NCBI GenBank assembly: GCA_021287075.1
Contig: JAJTBD010000009.1
Span: 1 to 64,000, forward strand
Source: Micrococcales bacterium
GTDB lineage: Bacteria; Actinomycetota; Actinomycetes; Actinomycetales; Dermatophilaceae
DNA: 64,000 nucleotides
Direction: 5' to 3'
This document shows, piece by piece, positions 44,120 through 52,768 of the stretch. Within the stretch, counting starts at the first letter, position 1. Every line of letters begins with the position of its first letter. The position numbers and the translations under genes are program-made. The notes under the pieces were generated by a model. The model saw nothing but the letters and a program-made list of their open reading frames with translations. It was not told the origin of the DNA and did no database searches.

Positions 44120-45886
44120 TCAGGAGCGGACGATGGCCACGCTGTGAGCGGGCAGGGTGACCCGACCGGCGTCGACGCTCGTCTCGCCCGGGTCGAATGC
44201 CGCGACGATCTCGTCAGCGCCCGGCACCGGCACGACACGGGCGTCCTGGGCGAGGTTGCACACGACGTGCAGGTGCTCGCCGCGGTGCATGACCAGCCAG
44301 CCGTGGTCCATGTCATAGGACGTGCGCACGGCCGTGAGGTCGCCGCTGGACAGGACGGGCTCGGCGCGGCGCAGGGCGATGAGCGTGCGGTACCACGCCA
44401 GCATGCGGGCGTGCTCGCCGGACTCGTGCTCGCGCCAGTCGAGGATGGAGCGCTGGTGGGTCTCGCGGTCCTGGGGGTCCGGGACCTGCTCCTTCTCCCA
44501 GCCGTGGTGGGCGAACTCGGCCCGCCGCCCCTCGCGCACGGCCTCGGCGAGCCAGTCCTCGTCGAAGTCGGTGAAGAACTGGAAGGGCGTCGAGGCGGCC
44601 CACTCCTCCCCCATGAAGATCATCGGGGTGAAGGCCGAGCATAGATAGAGCGCGGCACCGATGGCCTGCTGCCCGGGGACCAGCGCCTCGGTGATCCGGT
44701 CGCCGGTCGCCCGGTTGCCGACCTGGTCGTGGGTCTGGAGATAGGCCAGGAAGCGGCGGCCGTCATGGCGCTCCCGGTCGACCGGGGCGCCCCACTCCTG
44801 CTCTCGGAAGGCGGACCAGCGCCCGTTGTGCACGAACACGTCGGTGAGGACGTGTGCGAGCACGTCCATCCCGGAGAAGTCGGAGTAGTAGCCGTGGGTC
44901 TCCCCGGTGAGCGCGACGTGCAGCGCGTGGTGGATGTCGTCGTCCCACTGGGCGGTCATGCCCCGGCCGCCCTCGCCCGTCGGCGTGACCATCATCGGGT
45001 CGTTGAGGTCGGACTCGGCGATCAGCGACAGCGGGCGCCCGACCTCGTCCGACAGCTCGGCGACCCGGTCGGACAGCTCGGCGAGGATGTGCCGCTCGGA
45101 GTCATCGCGCAGCTCATGGACGGCGTCGATGCGCAGGGCGTCGATGTGGAAGTCGCGCAGCCAGCGCAGCGCGTTGTCGACGATCCAGGCCCGCACCCCC
45201 TCGGCGCCGGTGTCGTCGAGGTTGACCGCCGGCCCCCACGGGGTGTCGTGCTGGTCGGTGAAATAGGGCCCGAAGCGCGCGAGATAGTTGCCGGTCGGAC
45301 CGAGGTGGTTGTAGACGACATCGAGGCAGACCCCGAGTCCGTGGCCGTGGGCGGCGTCGACAAAGCGCTGGAGGGCGGCCGGCCCGCCGTATGCCGCGTG
45401 CACGGCATACGGGAGCACACCGTCGTAGCCCCAGCCCCAGCGTCCGGCGAAGGCCGCGACCGGCATGAGCTCGACGATGTCGACGCCGAGGTCGATCAGA
45501 TAGGGCAGCCGCTCGATGGCCGAGTCGAGGGTGCCCTCGTCGGTGAAGGTGCCGATGTGGAGCTCGTAGACGACCGCCCCGAGCGAGCCCTCGCCGCCGG
45601 GGACGCCCTGCCAGTGCTCGTCTCGCCACTGGTGCGCCGCGGTGTCGAACCAGCGGCTGGGCCCGTGGACGCCCTCGGGCTGCCAGGCGCTGCGTGGGTC
45701 GGGCATGGGGTCGGAGCCGTCGACCCGGAAGGCATAGTCGAGGTCGCCGTCGGGGCGGGCGGCCGGCGACCAGCGCCAGGTGCCGTCGCCCACCCGCTCC
45801 ATGGGGGCCGTGCCGGTCCACTCGGCACTGGTCACGTCGATCTCGACCTGCTGGGCGTCGGGGGCCCACAGGGTGATTGCGGTCAT
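44120..45886 (-). CDS. treZ: Malto-oligosyltrehalose trehalohydrolase
   Basis: This 588-residue GH13 enzyme releases trehalose from maltooligosyl-trehalose made by TreY. It has an N-terminal carbohydrate-binding-like domain (LWAPDAQQVEID), then the barrel with VVYNHLG, the nucleophile in LRIDAVHEL, the acid Glu in LIAESDLND and the third Asp in QTHDQVGNR. ATG 45886 is the start, 72 bases after treY. Together with glgX and treY it forms the route from glycogen to trehalose, a compatible solute. An inverted GTATGCC/GGCATAC pair lies inside the gene at about 45387-45410. Confidence 0.95.
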   Translation of the reverse strand: MTAITLWAPDAQQVEIDVTSAEWTGTAPMERVGDGTWRWSPAARPDGDLDYAFRVDGSDPMPDPRSAWQPEGVHGPSRWFDTAAHQWRDEHWQGVPGGEGSLGAVVYELHIGTFTDEGTLDSAIERLPYLIDLGVDIVELMPVAAFAGRWGWGYDGVLPYAVHAAYGGPAALQRFVDAAHGHGLGVCLDVVYNHLGPTGNYLARFGPYFTDQHDTPWGPAVNLDDTGAEGVRAWIVDNALRWLRDFHIDALRIDAVHELRDDSERHILAELSDRVAELSDEVGRPLSLIAESDLNDPMMVTPTGEGGRGMTAQWDDDIHHALHVALTGETHGYYSDFSGMDVLAHVLTDVFVHNGRWSAFREQEWGAPVDRERHDGRRFLAYLQTHDQVGNRATGDRITEALVPGQQAIGAALYLCSAFTPMIFMGEEWAASTPFQFFTDFDEDWLAEAVREGRRAEFAHHGWEKEQVPDPQDRETHQRSILDWREHESGEHARMLAWYRTLIALRRAEPVLSSGDLTAVRTSYDMDHGWLVMHRGEHLHVVCNLAQDARVVPVPGADEIVAAFDPGETSVDAGRVTLPAHSVAIVRS

Positions 45887-45958
45887 GTCGTCCTCTCGCG
45901 GTGGCGGGCGGGCGGTCTGGTGGATCTGCCGGGTCGTCCCGGCGCTCCAGTGGGTGGC

Positions 45959-48403
45959 TCAGTGCTCACGCACCAGGAGCGCGACCGGCAGCTGGGCGAG
46001 CAGCTCGCCGAGTGGCACCTTCGTGCTGTCGTATGCCGCGCCGGTGAGCAGATCGCGCCAGGCACCCTTGGGGAGCCGCACGAAGGAGTCACCGAATCCC
46101 CCTGCTGCCGAGAGGGATTCACTCATCCTGGTCACGACGGTCACGCACTCGGCGACGCCGTCGCCCTTGCCACGGGCAAACGCCAGTGCATGCGGGCTGG
46201 TGGTGGGCACCGGGACATAGGAGGCCTTGTCGCCGACAAACCATTTGGGGTGCTCACGACGCAGTCGCAGGGCCCGAGACGTGACCAGGAGCTTCTCGTC
46301 GTCGACATCCCGTGGGCTCTTGCCCTTGTCGAGGCGCGCCAGGCGCGCGTCGAGGGCGGTGAAGTCGACGGGTGCACGGTTGTCGGGGTCGACCAGGGTC
46401 AGCTGCACGACCTCGGTCCCCTGATAGACATCCGGCACGCCGACGCCGGTGAGCTGGACGAGTTTTTGCCCGAGCAGATTGGACCGGGTGGCGGACGCAG
46501 TGCGCGCGACCCACGCCTCGATGTGGGCAGTCACCGCGGCGTCGGCCAGGGCGCCGTCGAGGAAGCCCATGACGACCGCCTCATAGGCCGGGTCGCCGTC
46601 CACCCACGCGGTGTGGAGCTTGGCCTCGCGAATCGCCTTGGTGGCATAGGTCTTTGCCCGCTCCGCGTCGATCGGCCAGGCACCGACGAGGGTCTGCCAC
46701 AGCAGGTATTCAGTGGGGCGGTCCAGACCAGCACGGTGTGGATCCGCGAGCTCGTGGGCGCGGGTGACCCAGCCGCGCCACTCCTCGGGCAGCTCTGAGA
46801 GCACGGCCAGGCGCGAGCGCACGTCCTCGGACCTCTTGGTGTCGTGGGTGGTCAGCGTCGTCTGGGTGGTCGGCCAGTCGCGCTGCTGGCTCTCGAAGAA
46901 CTCGTGGAGCTCATCCGGGGAGACCCCGAGGCGGCCGGGGTCGCCGCCGACCTCGTTGAGCCCGACGAGACGGTAGTAGCGGTAGAACGCGGTGTCCTCG
47001 ATGCCCTTGGCCATCACCGGGCCGCAGGTCTGCTGGAAGCGCACCTGGAAGTCGCGGACCAGCGCGTCGGCATCTGGCACATCAGCCACGCCTGTGGCGT
47101 CGCCGACGGCAAGGGCACGGACGGCCTTGAGGGCGTCCTTGTCCCACTTCTGGACCAACGGCCGGGCGTGCCGGTAGGCCTCGTCGAGGATGCGCACGGA
47201 CTCCTCCGGCGCCGGCTCGCCCGGCACGACATAGGCGCGATAGCGCTCCACACTGACCAACATCGCCCGCACGGAGCGGCGCAGCGCGTCCTCGGGGAAC
47301 TGGGGGAAGAGCCGGACCAGCGTGCGGACCAGACGGGCGAGCTCGGCAGGCAGCACGTGGCGCGCAACGTAGGCCTTGGCGGAGGAGATGACCTCGTCCA
47401 GGGAGTGCCCGCCACCGCCCCACTCGTCCCACAGCTCGGTCAGTGGGCCCTCGGCGGAGGGGTCGACGAAGACGCCGCCCACGCGCAGCAGCGCGTCGTA
47501 TCCGGTGGTGCCCGCGCACTGCCAGTCGTCGGGCAGCCGCTCCTCGCCTTCGAGGATTTTCTCGACGACGACCCAGGACTCGTTGGTCGCCTTGGCGAGC
47601 CGCCTCAGGTAGCCGCGCGGGTCGGTCAGCCCGTCGGGATGGTCGATGCGCAGGCCGTCGAGCCGGCCACCGCGCATCAGCTCCAGCAGCAGCTCGTGGG
47701 TGGCATCGAAGACCTCGGGGTCCTCGACCCGGACCGCGATGAGGGAGGTGACGTCAAAGAAGCGGCGATAGGTCAGCCGCTCCTGTCCATCGCGCCACAG
47801 CGAGAGCCGATAGTGCTGCGCGGCAACACATTCGGCCAGCGGCATGGTCTCCGAGCCAGGGCAGAGTGGGAACTCGTGGTCGTAGTAGCGCAGGACCGCC
47901 TCGTCGCCCGACTCGCCACCGTCGGAGGCGATCACCAGGTCGTGGTCGCGCAGGACATTGTCGAGGGTGTCGCCGAGCAGCGGCAGCAGGACCGGGCCGG
48001 CCTCCCAGTCGATGTCGAACCAGCGGGCGAAGCGCGACTCGCGGCCGTGCTTGAGGACATCCCACAGCTGGCGGTTGCGCCACTCGGGCTCGGGCACGGC
48101 CATGTGGTTGGGCACGACATCGGCGATGACGCCGAGTCCCCTGTCGGACAGTGCGTCCCGCAGTTTCTGGAAGGCCTTGCGGCCTCCGGCGTCGCGGTTG
48201 AGGCGAGCGTGGTCGACCACGTCGTAGCCGTGCTCGGAGCCATCGGTCGCCCTCAGGATCGGCGAGAGATATGCGTGCGAGACCCCGAGCCGGTCGAGGT
48301 ATGCCGCCTCGCCGGCCGCGTCGGCGAAGCCGAAGGTCGGCGTGATCTGGAGCCGGTAGGTGCTGGTGGGCACGGGCCGGCCGGGGGCGGGTCGGTGGGT
48401 CAC
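45959..48403 (-). CDS. treY: Maltooligosyl trehalose synthase
   Basis: This 814-residue GH13 enzyme isomerises the terminal alpha-1,4 bond of maltodextrins to the alpha,alpha-1,1 bond of trehalose. It opens with STYRLQITPTFGFADAA, typical of TreY, then DVVPNHMA, the nucleophile Asp in LRIDHPDGL, the acid Glu in WVVVEKILEGEE and the third Asp in TTHDTKRSEDVR. GTG 48403 starts two bases after the glgX stop, so the two genes are tightly linked. TreZ follows. Confidence 0.95.
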   Translation of the reverse strand: MTHRPAPGRPVPTSTYRLQITPTFGFADAAGEAAYLDRLGVSHAYLSPILRATDGSEHGYDVVDHARLNRDAGGRKAFQKLRDALSDRGLGVIADVVPNHMAVPEPEWRNRQLWDVLKHGRESRFARWFDIDWEAGPVLLPLLGDTLDNVLRDHDLVIASDGGESGDEAVLRYYDHEFPLCPGSETMPLAECVAAQHYRLSLWRDGQERLTYRRFFDVTSLIAVRVEDPEVFDATHELLLELMRGGRLDGLRIDHPDGLTDPRGYLRRLAKATNESWVVVEKILEGEERLPDDWQCAGTTGYDALLRVGGVFVDPSAEGPLTELWDEWGGGGHSLDEVISSAKAYVARHVLPAELARLVRTLVRLFPQFPEDALRRSVRAMLVSVERYRAYVVPGEPAPEESVRILDEAYRHARPLVQKWDKDALKAVRALAVGDATGVADVPDADALVRDFQVRFQQTCGPVMAKGIEDTAFYRYYRLVGLNEVGGDPGRLGVSPDELHEFFESQQRDWPTTQTTLTTHDTKRSEDVRSRLAVLSELPEEWRGWVTRAHELADPHRAGLDRPTEYLLWQTLVGAWPIDAERAKTYATKAIREAKLHTAWVDGDPAYEAVVMGFLDGALADAAVTAHIEAWVARTASATRSNLLGQKLVQLTGVGVPDVYQGTEVVQLTLVDPDNRAPVDFTALDARLARLDKGKSPRDVDDEKLLVTSRALRLRREHPKWFVGDKASYVPVPTTSPHALAFARGKGDGVAECVTVVTRMSESLSAAGGFGDSFVRLPKGAWRDLLTGAAYDSTKVPLGELLAQLPVALLVREH

Positions 48404-48405
48404 TG

Positions 48406-50790
48406 TCAGACCTCCTCGGTGGTGGTCCCCTCGACGTCGTCGTCGGTGCCGGGGACGTCGTCGGGGCCGTCCGCAGCGTCGTCGAGGTCGACGATCTCGC
48501 CTTTCTCGACGGGCTGCGCCGCGGGCGGACGGGGTTGGTGGGGAGCGCCGCTGGCCTCGGGCTCGGCGGCGCGGGCGTCACGCGAGAGCTCCTCGGCGGC
48601 GGCCTGGGCAAGGGCCGCCTTGGCCTCCTGCTCGGCCTTGAGAGCCGCGGCGCCGGCCGGGGTCATCGACCGCGGGCAGCCCAGCACCTGCAGGCTGCGG
48701 GCGGGGACGACCACCGTCTCCAGCGGTCCGTACTCCGCCTCGGGCACATCCGAGGTGGAGGTGTCGATCTCGACCGACCAGAGCTTGCCGTAGGTCTCGT
48801 CGGGCATCGTGAACTCGACATCCTCCGCACCGGTGTTGAACAGCATGAGGAAGGAGTCGTCGACGATGCCCTGGCCGCGCTCGTCGGGCTCCGGGATGGC
48901 ATTGCCGTTGAAGAAGACCATCAGCGACACGGCATACTCGCGGTGCCAGGCCTCCTCGGTCATGTGCTGGCCGTTGGGCTCGAACCAGGCGATGTCGCCG
49001 ACCGCCGACTCGCCACCGTGGTCGGCCTTGCCGGCGAAGAAGCGGCGACGACGGAAGACGGGGTGCTCCGAGCGCAGGGCCACAACGCGGCGGGTGAAGG
49101 CGAGCAGGCCCTGTCGCTCCTCGTCGAGCTCCCAGCCGACCCAGGACAGCTCGTTGTCCTGGCAGTAGACGTTGTTGTTGCCCTGCTGGGTGCGCGAGAG
49201 CTCGTCGCCGTGGGCGAGCATCGGCACACCCTGGCTGAGCAGGAGGGTCGCCAGCAGGTTGCGCTGCTGCTGGAGGCGCAGGGCCCGGATCTGCGGGTCG
49301 TCGGTCTCGCCCTCGACGCCGCTGTTCCAGGAGCGGTTGTGGCTCTCGCCGTCCATGCCGCCCTCGCCGTTGGCGTCGTTGTGCTTCTCGTTGTAGGAGA
49401 CCAGGTCTCGCATCGTGAAGCCGTCGTGGGCGGTGACGAAGTTGATCGAGGCGATCGGCTTGCGGCCGGAGTGCTCATAGAGGTCGGACGAGCCGGTCAG
49501 CCGCGAGGCGAACTCGGCCATCGGGCAGCTCTCGGCGAGCCAGAAGTCGCGCACGGTGTCGCGGAACTTGCCATTCCACTCGGTCCACAGCGGGGGGAAG
49601 CCGCCGACCTGGTAGCCGCCCTCGCCGAGGTCCCAGGGCTCGGCGATCAGCTTGACCTGGCTGACCACCGGGTCCTGCTGGATCAGGTCGAAGAAGGCCG
49701 ACAGCTTGTCGACCTCGTGGAACTGGCGGGCCAGGGTGGCCGCGAGGTCGAAGCGGAAGCCGTCGACATGCATCTCGGTGACCCAGTAGCGCAGCGAGTC
49801 CATGATCAGCTGGAGGACGTGCGGGTTGCGCATGAGCAGCGAGTTGCCCGTGCCGGTGGTGTCGTAATAGTGGGCCAGATCGGTGCCGACGAGGCGGTAG
49901 TAGGCGGCGTTGTCGATGCCGCGGAAACACAGCGTGGGGCCCATGTGGTTGCCCTCGGCGGTGTGGTTGTAGACGACGTCGAGGATGACCTCGATGTCGG
50001 CCTCGTGCAGGGCCTTGACCATCGACTTGAACTCGAGGACTTGCTCGCCACGGGTGCCATAGGCGGCATACCCGTTGTGCGGCGCGAGGAAGCCGATCGT
50101 GTTGTAGCCCCAGTAGTTGGACAGCCCCTTGTCCTGGAGATAGGCGTCGTTGACGAACTGGTGCACCGGCATCAGCTCGATGGCGGTGACGCCGAGCTCG
50201 GTGAGGTGGCGGATGGTGGCGGGGTGGCCGATGCCGGCATAGGTGCCGCGGATCTCGCGCGGCACATCGGGGTTGAGCATCGTCATGCCCCGCACGTGCG
50301 CCTCGTAGATCACCGAGTCGTGGTACTCGTGCTGCGGCGCCCGGTCGCGTCCCCAGTCGAAGAAGGGGTTGATGACCACCGAGAGCATGGTGTGCCCCAG
50401 GGAGTCGGTGCCGGTGGGCGGGCCGGACAGGGCGCGATCGGGCTCGTCGAAGGGATAGCTGAAGAGCGACTCGTCGGTCGCGTTGTCGCCGTCGATCGCC
50501 TTGGCATAGGGGTCGAGCAGCAGCTTGCTCGGGTCGCAGCGGTGACCGAGGGAGGGCGCATAGGGCCCGTGCACGCGGAAGCCATAGCGCTGGCCGGGCT
50601 GGACGTTGGGCACGAAGCCGTGCCAGATGTAGCCATCGACCTCGGGGAGGTCCAGCCGGGTCTCCAGCCCCTCGTCGTCGATCAGGCAGAGCTCGACCCG
50701 CTCTGCGACCTCGGAGAAGAGGGTGAAGTTGACGCCCGTGCCGTCATAGCTCGCGCCCAGGGGATAGGGCTTGCCTGGCCAGATCTCCAT
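48406..50790 (-). CDS. glgX: Glycogen debranching enzyme GlgX
   Basis: This 794-residue isoamylase-type GH13 enzyme removes alpha-1,6 branches from glycogen limit dextrin. It begins WPGKPYPLGASYDGTGVNFTLFS (the N-terminal early-set domain), then VVYNHTAEGNHMGPTL, the nucleophile in FRFDLAATLAR, the acid Glu in LIAEPWDLGEGGY and FVTAHDGFTMRD. A C-terminal tail of about 90 charged, Ala-rich residues extends past the catalytic part. ATG 50790 fits the known N-terminus; the upstream open frame shows no similarity. It is the first gene of glgX-treY-treZ. Confidence 0.95.
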   Translation of the reverse strand: MEIWPGKPYPLGASYDGTGVNFTLFSEVAERVELCLIDDEGLETRLDLPEVDGYIWHGFVPNVQPGQRYGFRVHGPYAPSLGHRCDPSKLLLDPYAKAIDGDNATDESLFSYPFDEPDRALSGPPTGTDSLGHTMLSVVINPFFDWGRDRAPQHEYHDSVIYEAHVRGMTMLNPDVPREIRGTYAGIGHPATIRHLTELGVTAIELMPVHQFVNDAYLQDKGLSNYWGYNTIGFLAPHNGYAAYGTRGEQVLEFKSMVKALHEADIEVILDVVYNHTAEGNHMGPTLCFRGIDNAAYYRLVGTDLAHYYDTTGTGNSLLMRNPHVLQLIMDSLRYWVTEMHVDGFRFDLAATLARQFHEVDKLSAFFDLIQQDPVVSQVKLIAEPWDLGEGGYQVGGFPPLWTEWNGKFRDTVRDFWLAESCPMAEFASRLTGSSDLYEHSGRKPIASINFVTAHDGFTMRDLVSYNEKHNDANGEGGMDGESHNRSWNSGVEGETDDPQIRALRLQQQRNLLATLLLSQGVPMLAHGDELSRTQQGNNNVYCQDNELSWVGWELDEERQGLLAFTRRVVALRSEHPVFRRRRFFAGKADHGGESAVGDIAWFEPNGQHMTEEAWHREYAVSLMVFFNGNAIPEPDERGQGIVDDSFLMLFNTGAEDVEFTMPDETYGKLWSVEIDTSTSDVPEAEYGPLETVVVPARSLQVLGCPRSMTPAGAAALKAEQEAKAALAQAAAEELSRDARAAEPEASGAPHQPRPPAAQPVEKGEIVDLDDAADGPDDVPGTDDDVEGTTTEEV

Positions 50791-50979
50791 GATGTCTTTC
50801 GTCGGGGTCTCCGCACGCCCTACGCGCCAGAGTGCGGACCTCGTCAGGTCCGCGGTCTCACTGACATTGTGCCTGTTCGGGAGGCTGGGGGTGAAACCGG
50901 ATCCGCCCTGTGGGCACGCCTTCCGCCCCTTCGGGTGTGCGCCCCGCACGGAGGATCTCGGCGCCGACCCCCTTCTCAC

Positions 50980-50995
50980 CTAAGCACGCGCTTAG
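50980..50995. promoter_or_regulatory. Inverted repeat CTAAGC-N4-GCTTAG upstream of fabG-like gene
   Basis: CTAAGC (50980-50985) and GCTTAG (50990-50995) are perfect complements with four bases between, 45 bases before the fabG-like start. Similar short TAAGC/GCTTA palindromes are common TetR-type operators near actinobacterial fatty-acid genes. A regulator gene is not present in the window. The 250-base gap to glgX shows no other clear element. Confidence 0.45.
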
Positions 50996-51040
50996 TAGGC
51001 TGGCGGCGAGAAATCACCCACCGACATCCCTGGAGGATCT

Positions 51041-51796
51041 GTGAGCACCCAGCGTGTTGCTGTCGTCACCGGAGCGGCCCGCGGCATCGGCGCCGCCACC
51101 GCCGCCCGCCTGGCCAAGGACGGCTACGCCGTCGCCGTCCTCGACCTCGACGAGGGCGCCTGCGCCGACGCCGTCAAGGCCATCACCGACGCCGGCGGCA
51201 AGGCCATCGCTGTGGGCGTCGACGTCTCCGACGCCGAGCAGGTCGAGGCGGGCGTCAAGCGCATCGCCGACGAGCTCGGCCCGCCCGTGGTCCTGGTCAA
51301 CAACGCCGGCATCATCCGCGACAACCTCATCTTCAAGATGACCCAGGACGACTGGGACACCGTCATGGCCGTCCACCTGCGCGGCGCCTTCCTGATGACC
51401 AAGGCCTGCCAGGCCTACATGACCCAGGAGAAGTTCGGCCGCATCGTCAACCTCTCCTCCTCCTCCGCCCAGGGCAACCGCGGCCAGTCCAACTACTCCG
51501 CCGCCAAGGCCGGCATGCAGGGCTTCACCAAGACCCTCGCGATCGAGCTCGGCAAGTTCGGCGTCACGGCCAACGCCGTCGCCCCCGGCTTCATCGAGAC
51601 CGACATGACCAGGGCCACCGCCGAGCGCGTGGGCGTCCCCTTCGAGGACTTCCTCAAGGGCGCCGCGGCCCAGATCCCGGTCCAGCGCACCGGCAAGCCC
51701 GACGACATCGCCGCGATGGTCGCCTTCCTCTGCTCCGAGGACGCCGGCTTCGTCAGCGGCCAGGTCATTTATGTGGCGGGCGGCCCGCTCGACTGA
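51041..51796 (+). CDS. fabG: 3-oxoacyl-ACP reductase-like short-chain dehydrogenase (FabG type)
   Basis: This 251-residue SDR protein has the cofactor loop TGAARGIG (about 9-16), NNAG near 88 and the catalytic Ser ... Tyr-x-x-x-Lys in SSSSAQGNRGQSNYSAAKAG (Tyr near 152). It ends with the FabG-like GFVSGQVIYVAGGPLD. It reduces a 3-oxoacyl thioester or a similar ketone with NAD(P)H. GTG 51041 follows GGAGG. A palindromic operator candidate lies upstream and a 20-bp hairpin follows. The gene stands alone, so a primary role in fatty acid synthesis is not proven. Confidence 0.9.
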   Translation: MSTQRVAVVTGAARGIGAATAARLAKDGYAVAVLDLDEGACADAVKAITDAGGKAIAVGVDVSDAEQVEAGVKRIADELGPPVVLVNNAGIIRDNLIFKMTQDDWDTVMAVHLRGAFLMTKACQAYMTQEKFGRIVNLSSSSAQGNRGQSNYSAAKAGMQGFTKTLAIELGKFGVTANAVAPGFIETDMTRATAERVGVPFEDFLKGAAAQIPVQRTGKPDDIAAMVAFLCSEDAGFVSGQVIYVAGGPLD

Positions 51797-51805
51797 TCAA
51801 CGACA

Positions 51806-51850
51806 CAAGAGGGGTATGCCGCGGAGCCACTCCGCGGCATACCCCTCTTG
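51806..51850. terminator. 20-bp hairpin containing inverted GGTATGCC/GGCATACC, after fabG-like gene
   Basis: Perfect 20-base arms at 51806-51825 and 51831-51850 enclose a 5-base loop. The motif octamer occupies the middle of each arm. It lies ten bases after the stop of the plus-strand reductase and before the next plus-strand gene. The 3' arm ends CTCTTG with few U residues. Confidence 0.8.
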
Positions 51851-51880
51851 GCGTGTGGGCACCTGTGCCATCGTGAGCCC

Positions 51881-52699
51881 ATGACCACGACCACCCGCCC
51901 GGTGCGCATCGGGCTCCAGCTGCACCCCCAGCACGCGACCTATGAGCAGATCCGCGACGCGGTCGCGCGGGCCGAGGATCTCGGGGTCGACATCCTCTTC
52001 AACTGGGACCACTTCTATCCGCTCTATGGCGAGCCCGACGGCCCCCACTTCGAGTGCTGGTCGATGCTCGCCGCGTGGGCCGAGCAGACCTCGCGGGTGC
52101 AGATCGCGCCGCTGGTGACCTGCAACAGCTATCGCAACCCCGACCTGCTCGCCGACATGGCACGCACGGTCGACCACATCAGCGACGGCCGCCTGGTGCT
52201 CGGCATCGGCAGCGGCTGGTTCGAGCGCGACTACGACGAGTACGGCTACGAGTTCGGCTCTGCCGGAGGGCGACTCGACGACCTGGCCGAGTCCCTCCCC
52301 CGCATCAAGGCGCGCTGGGAGCGGCTCAACCCCGCGCCGACGCGGCACATCCCCGTCCTCGTCGGCGGTGGCGGCGAGAAGAAGACACTGCGCATCGTCG
52401 CCGAGCACGCCGACATCTGGCACTCCTTCGCCGCCGGCGAGGAGCTGGCCCACAAGCTCGATGTCCTGCGCGGCCACTGCGAGGGCGTCGGCCGCGACAT
52501 GGCCGAGATCGAGGTGTCGGTCGGGGTCGGCGGGCGGGGCCGTGAGGGCCGCCGGCCCGAGCCGCCCGAGGTCGAGGGCGCTCCCCTGCTCGAGCTGGGG
52601 GCCACGCTGTTCACCATGGGCGCCGGCGGTCCCGACTATGACATCTCGGCGATCGAGCCGTGGCTGGCCTGGCGCGACGAGGTCAACGCCGCGCGCTGA
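51881..52699 (+). CDS. LLM class F420-dependent oxidoreductase
   Basis: This 272-residue luciferase-like monooxygenase barrel protein contains FNWDHFYPLYGEPDGPHFECWSMLAAWAEQTSRVQIAPLVTCNSYRNPDLLADMARTVDHIS-type blocks (shown here only as the shared pattern WDHF, P-x-F-E, V-T-x-N-x-Y-R-x-P, D-x-I-S-x-G-R) and GIGSGWFERDYDEYGY, typical of F420-dependent members. Substrate unknown. ATG 51881 is chosen over an in-frame upstream start inside the hairpin region. It lies between two motif-bearing hairpins and so forms its own transcription unit. Confidence 0.88.
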   Translation: MTTTTRPVRIGLQLHPQHATYEQIRDAVARAEDLGVDILFNWDHFYPLYGEPDGPHFECWSMLAAWAEQTSRVQIAPLVTCNSYRNPDLLADMARTVDHISDGRLVLGIGSGWFERDYDEYGYEFGSAGGRLDDLAESLPRIKARWERLNPAPTRHIPVLVGGGGEKKTLRIVAEHADIWHSFAAGEELAHKLDVLRGHCEGVGRDMAEIEVSVGVGGRGREGRRPEPPEVEGAPLLELGATLFTMGAGGPDYDISAIEPWLAWRDEVNAAR

Positions 52700-52710
52700 C
52701 CCACGACGCG

Positions 52711-52748
52711 GGTATGCCGCGCCGCCCGGGTGGGCGACGCGGCATACC
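52711..52748. terminator. Hairpin with inverted GGTATGCC/GGCATACC between convergent LLM gene and narK
   Basis: Arms of 17 bases at 52711-52727 and 52732-52748 pair with one G-U wobble around a GGGT loop; the motif octamers form the stem base. It lies 12 bases after the LLM stop (+) and 21 bases from the narK stop (-), fitting a bidirectional terminator. Confidence 0.8.
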
Positions 52749-52768
52749 GTCGTTGTGCGGGGCTGGGA

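Noticed and set aside
44120..50790. glgX-treY-treZ as a transferred island
   Set aside because: Codon style and motif density match the rest of the window, and the gene order is common in actinobacteria.
48535..51876. A 1113-codon plus-strand frame opposite glgX and into fabG
   Set aside because: It is antisense to glgX and out of frame with fabG. Its end is a run of Arg/Gly from the shifted fabG reading.
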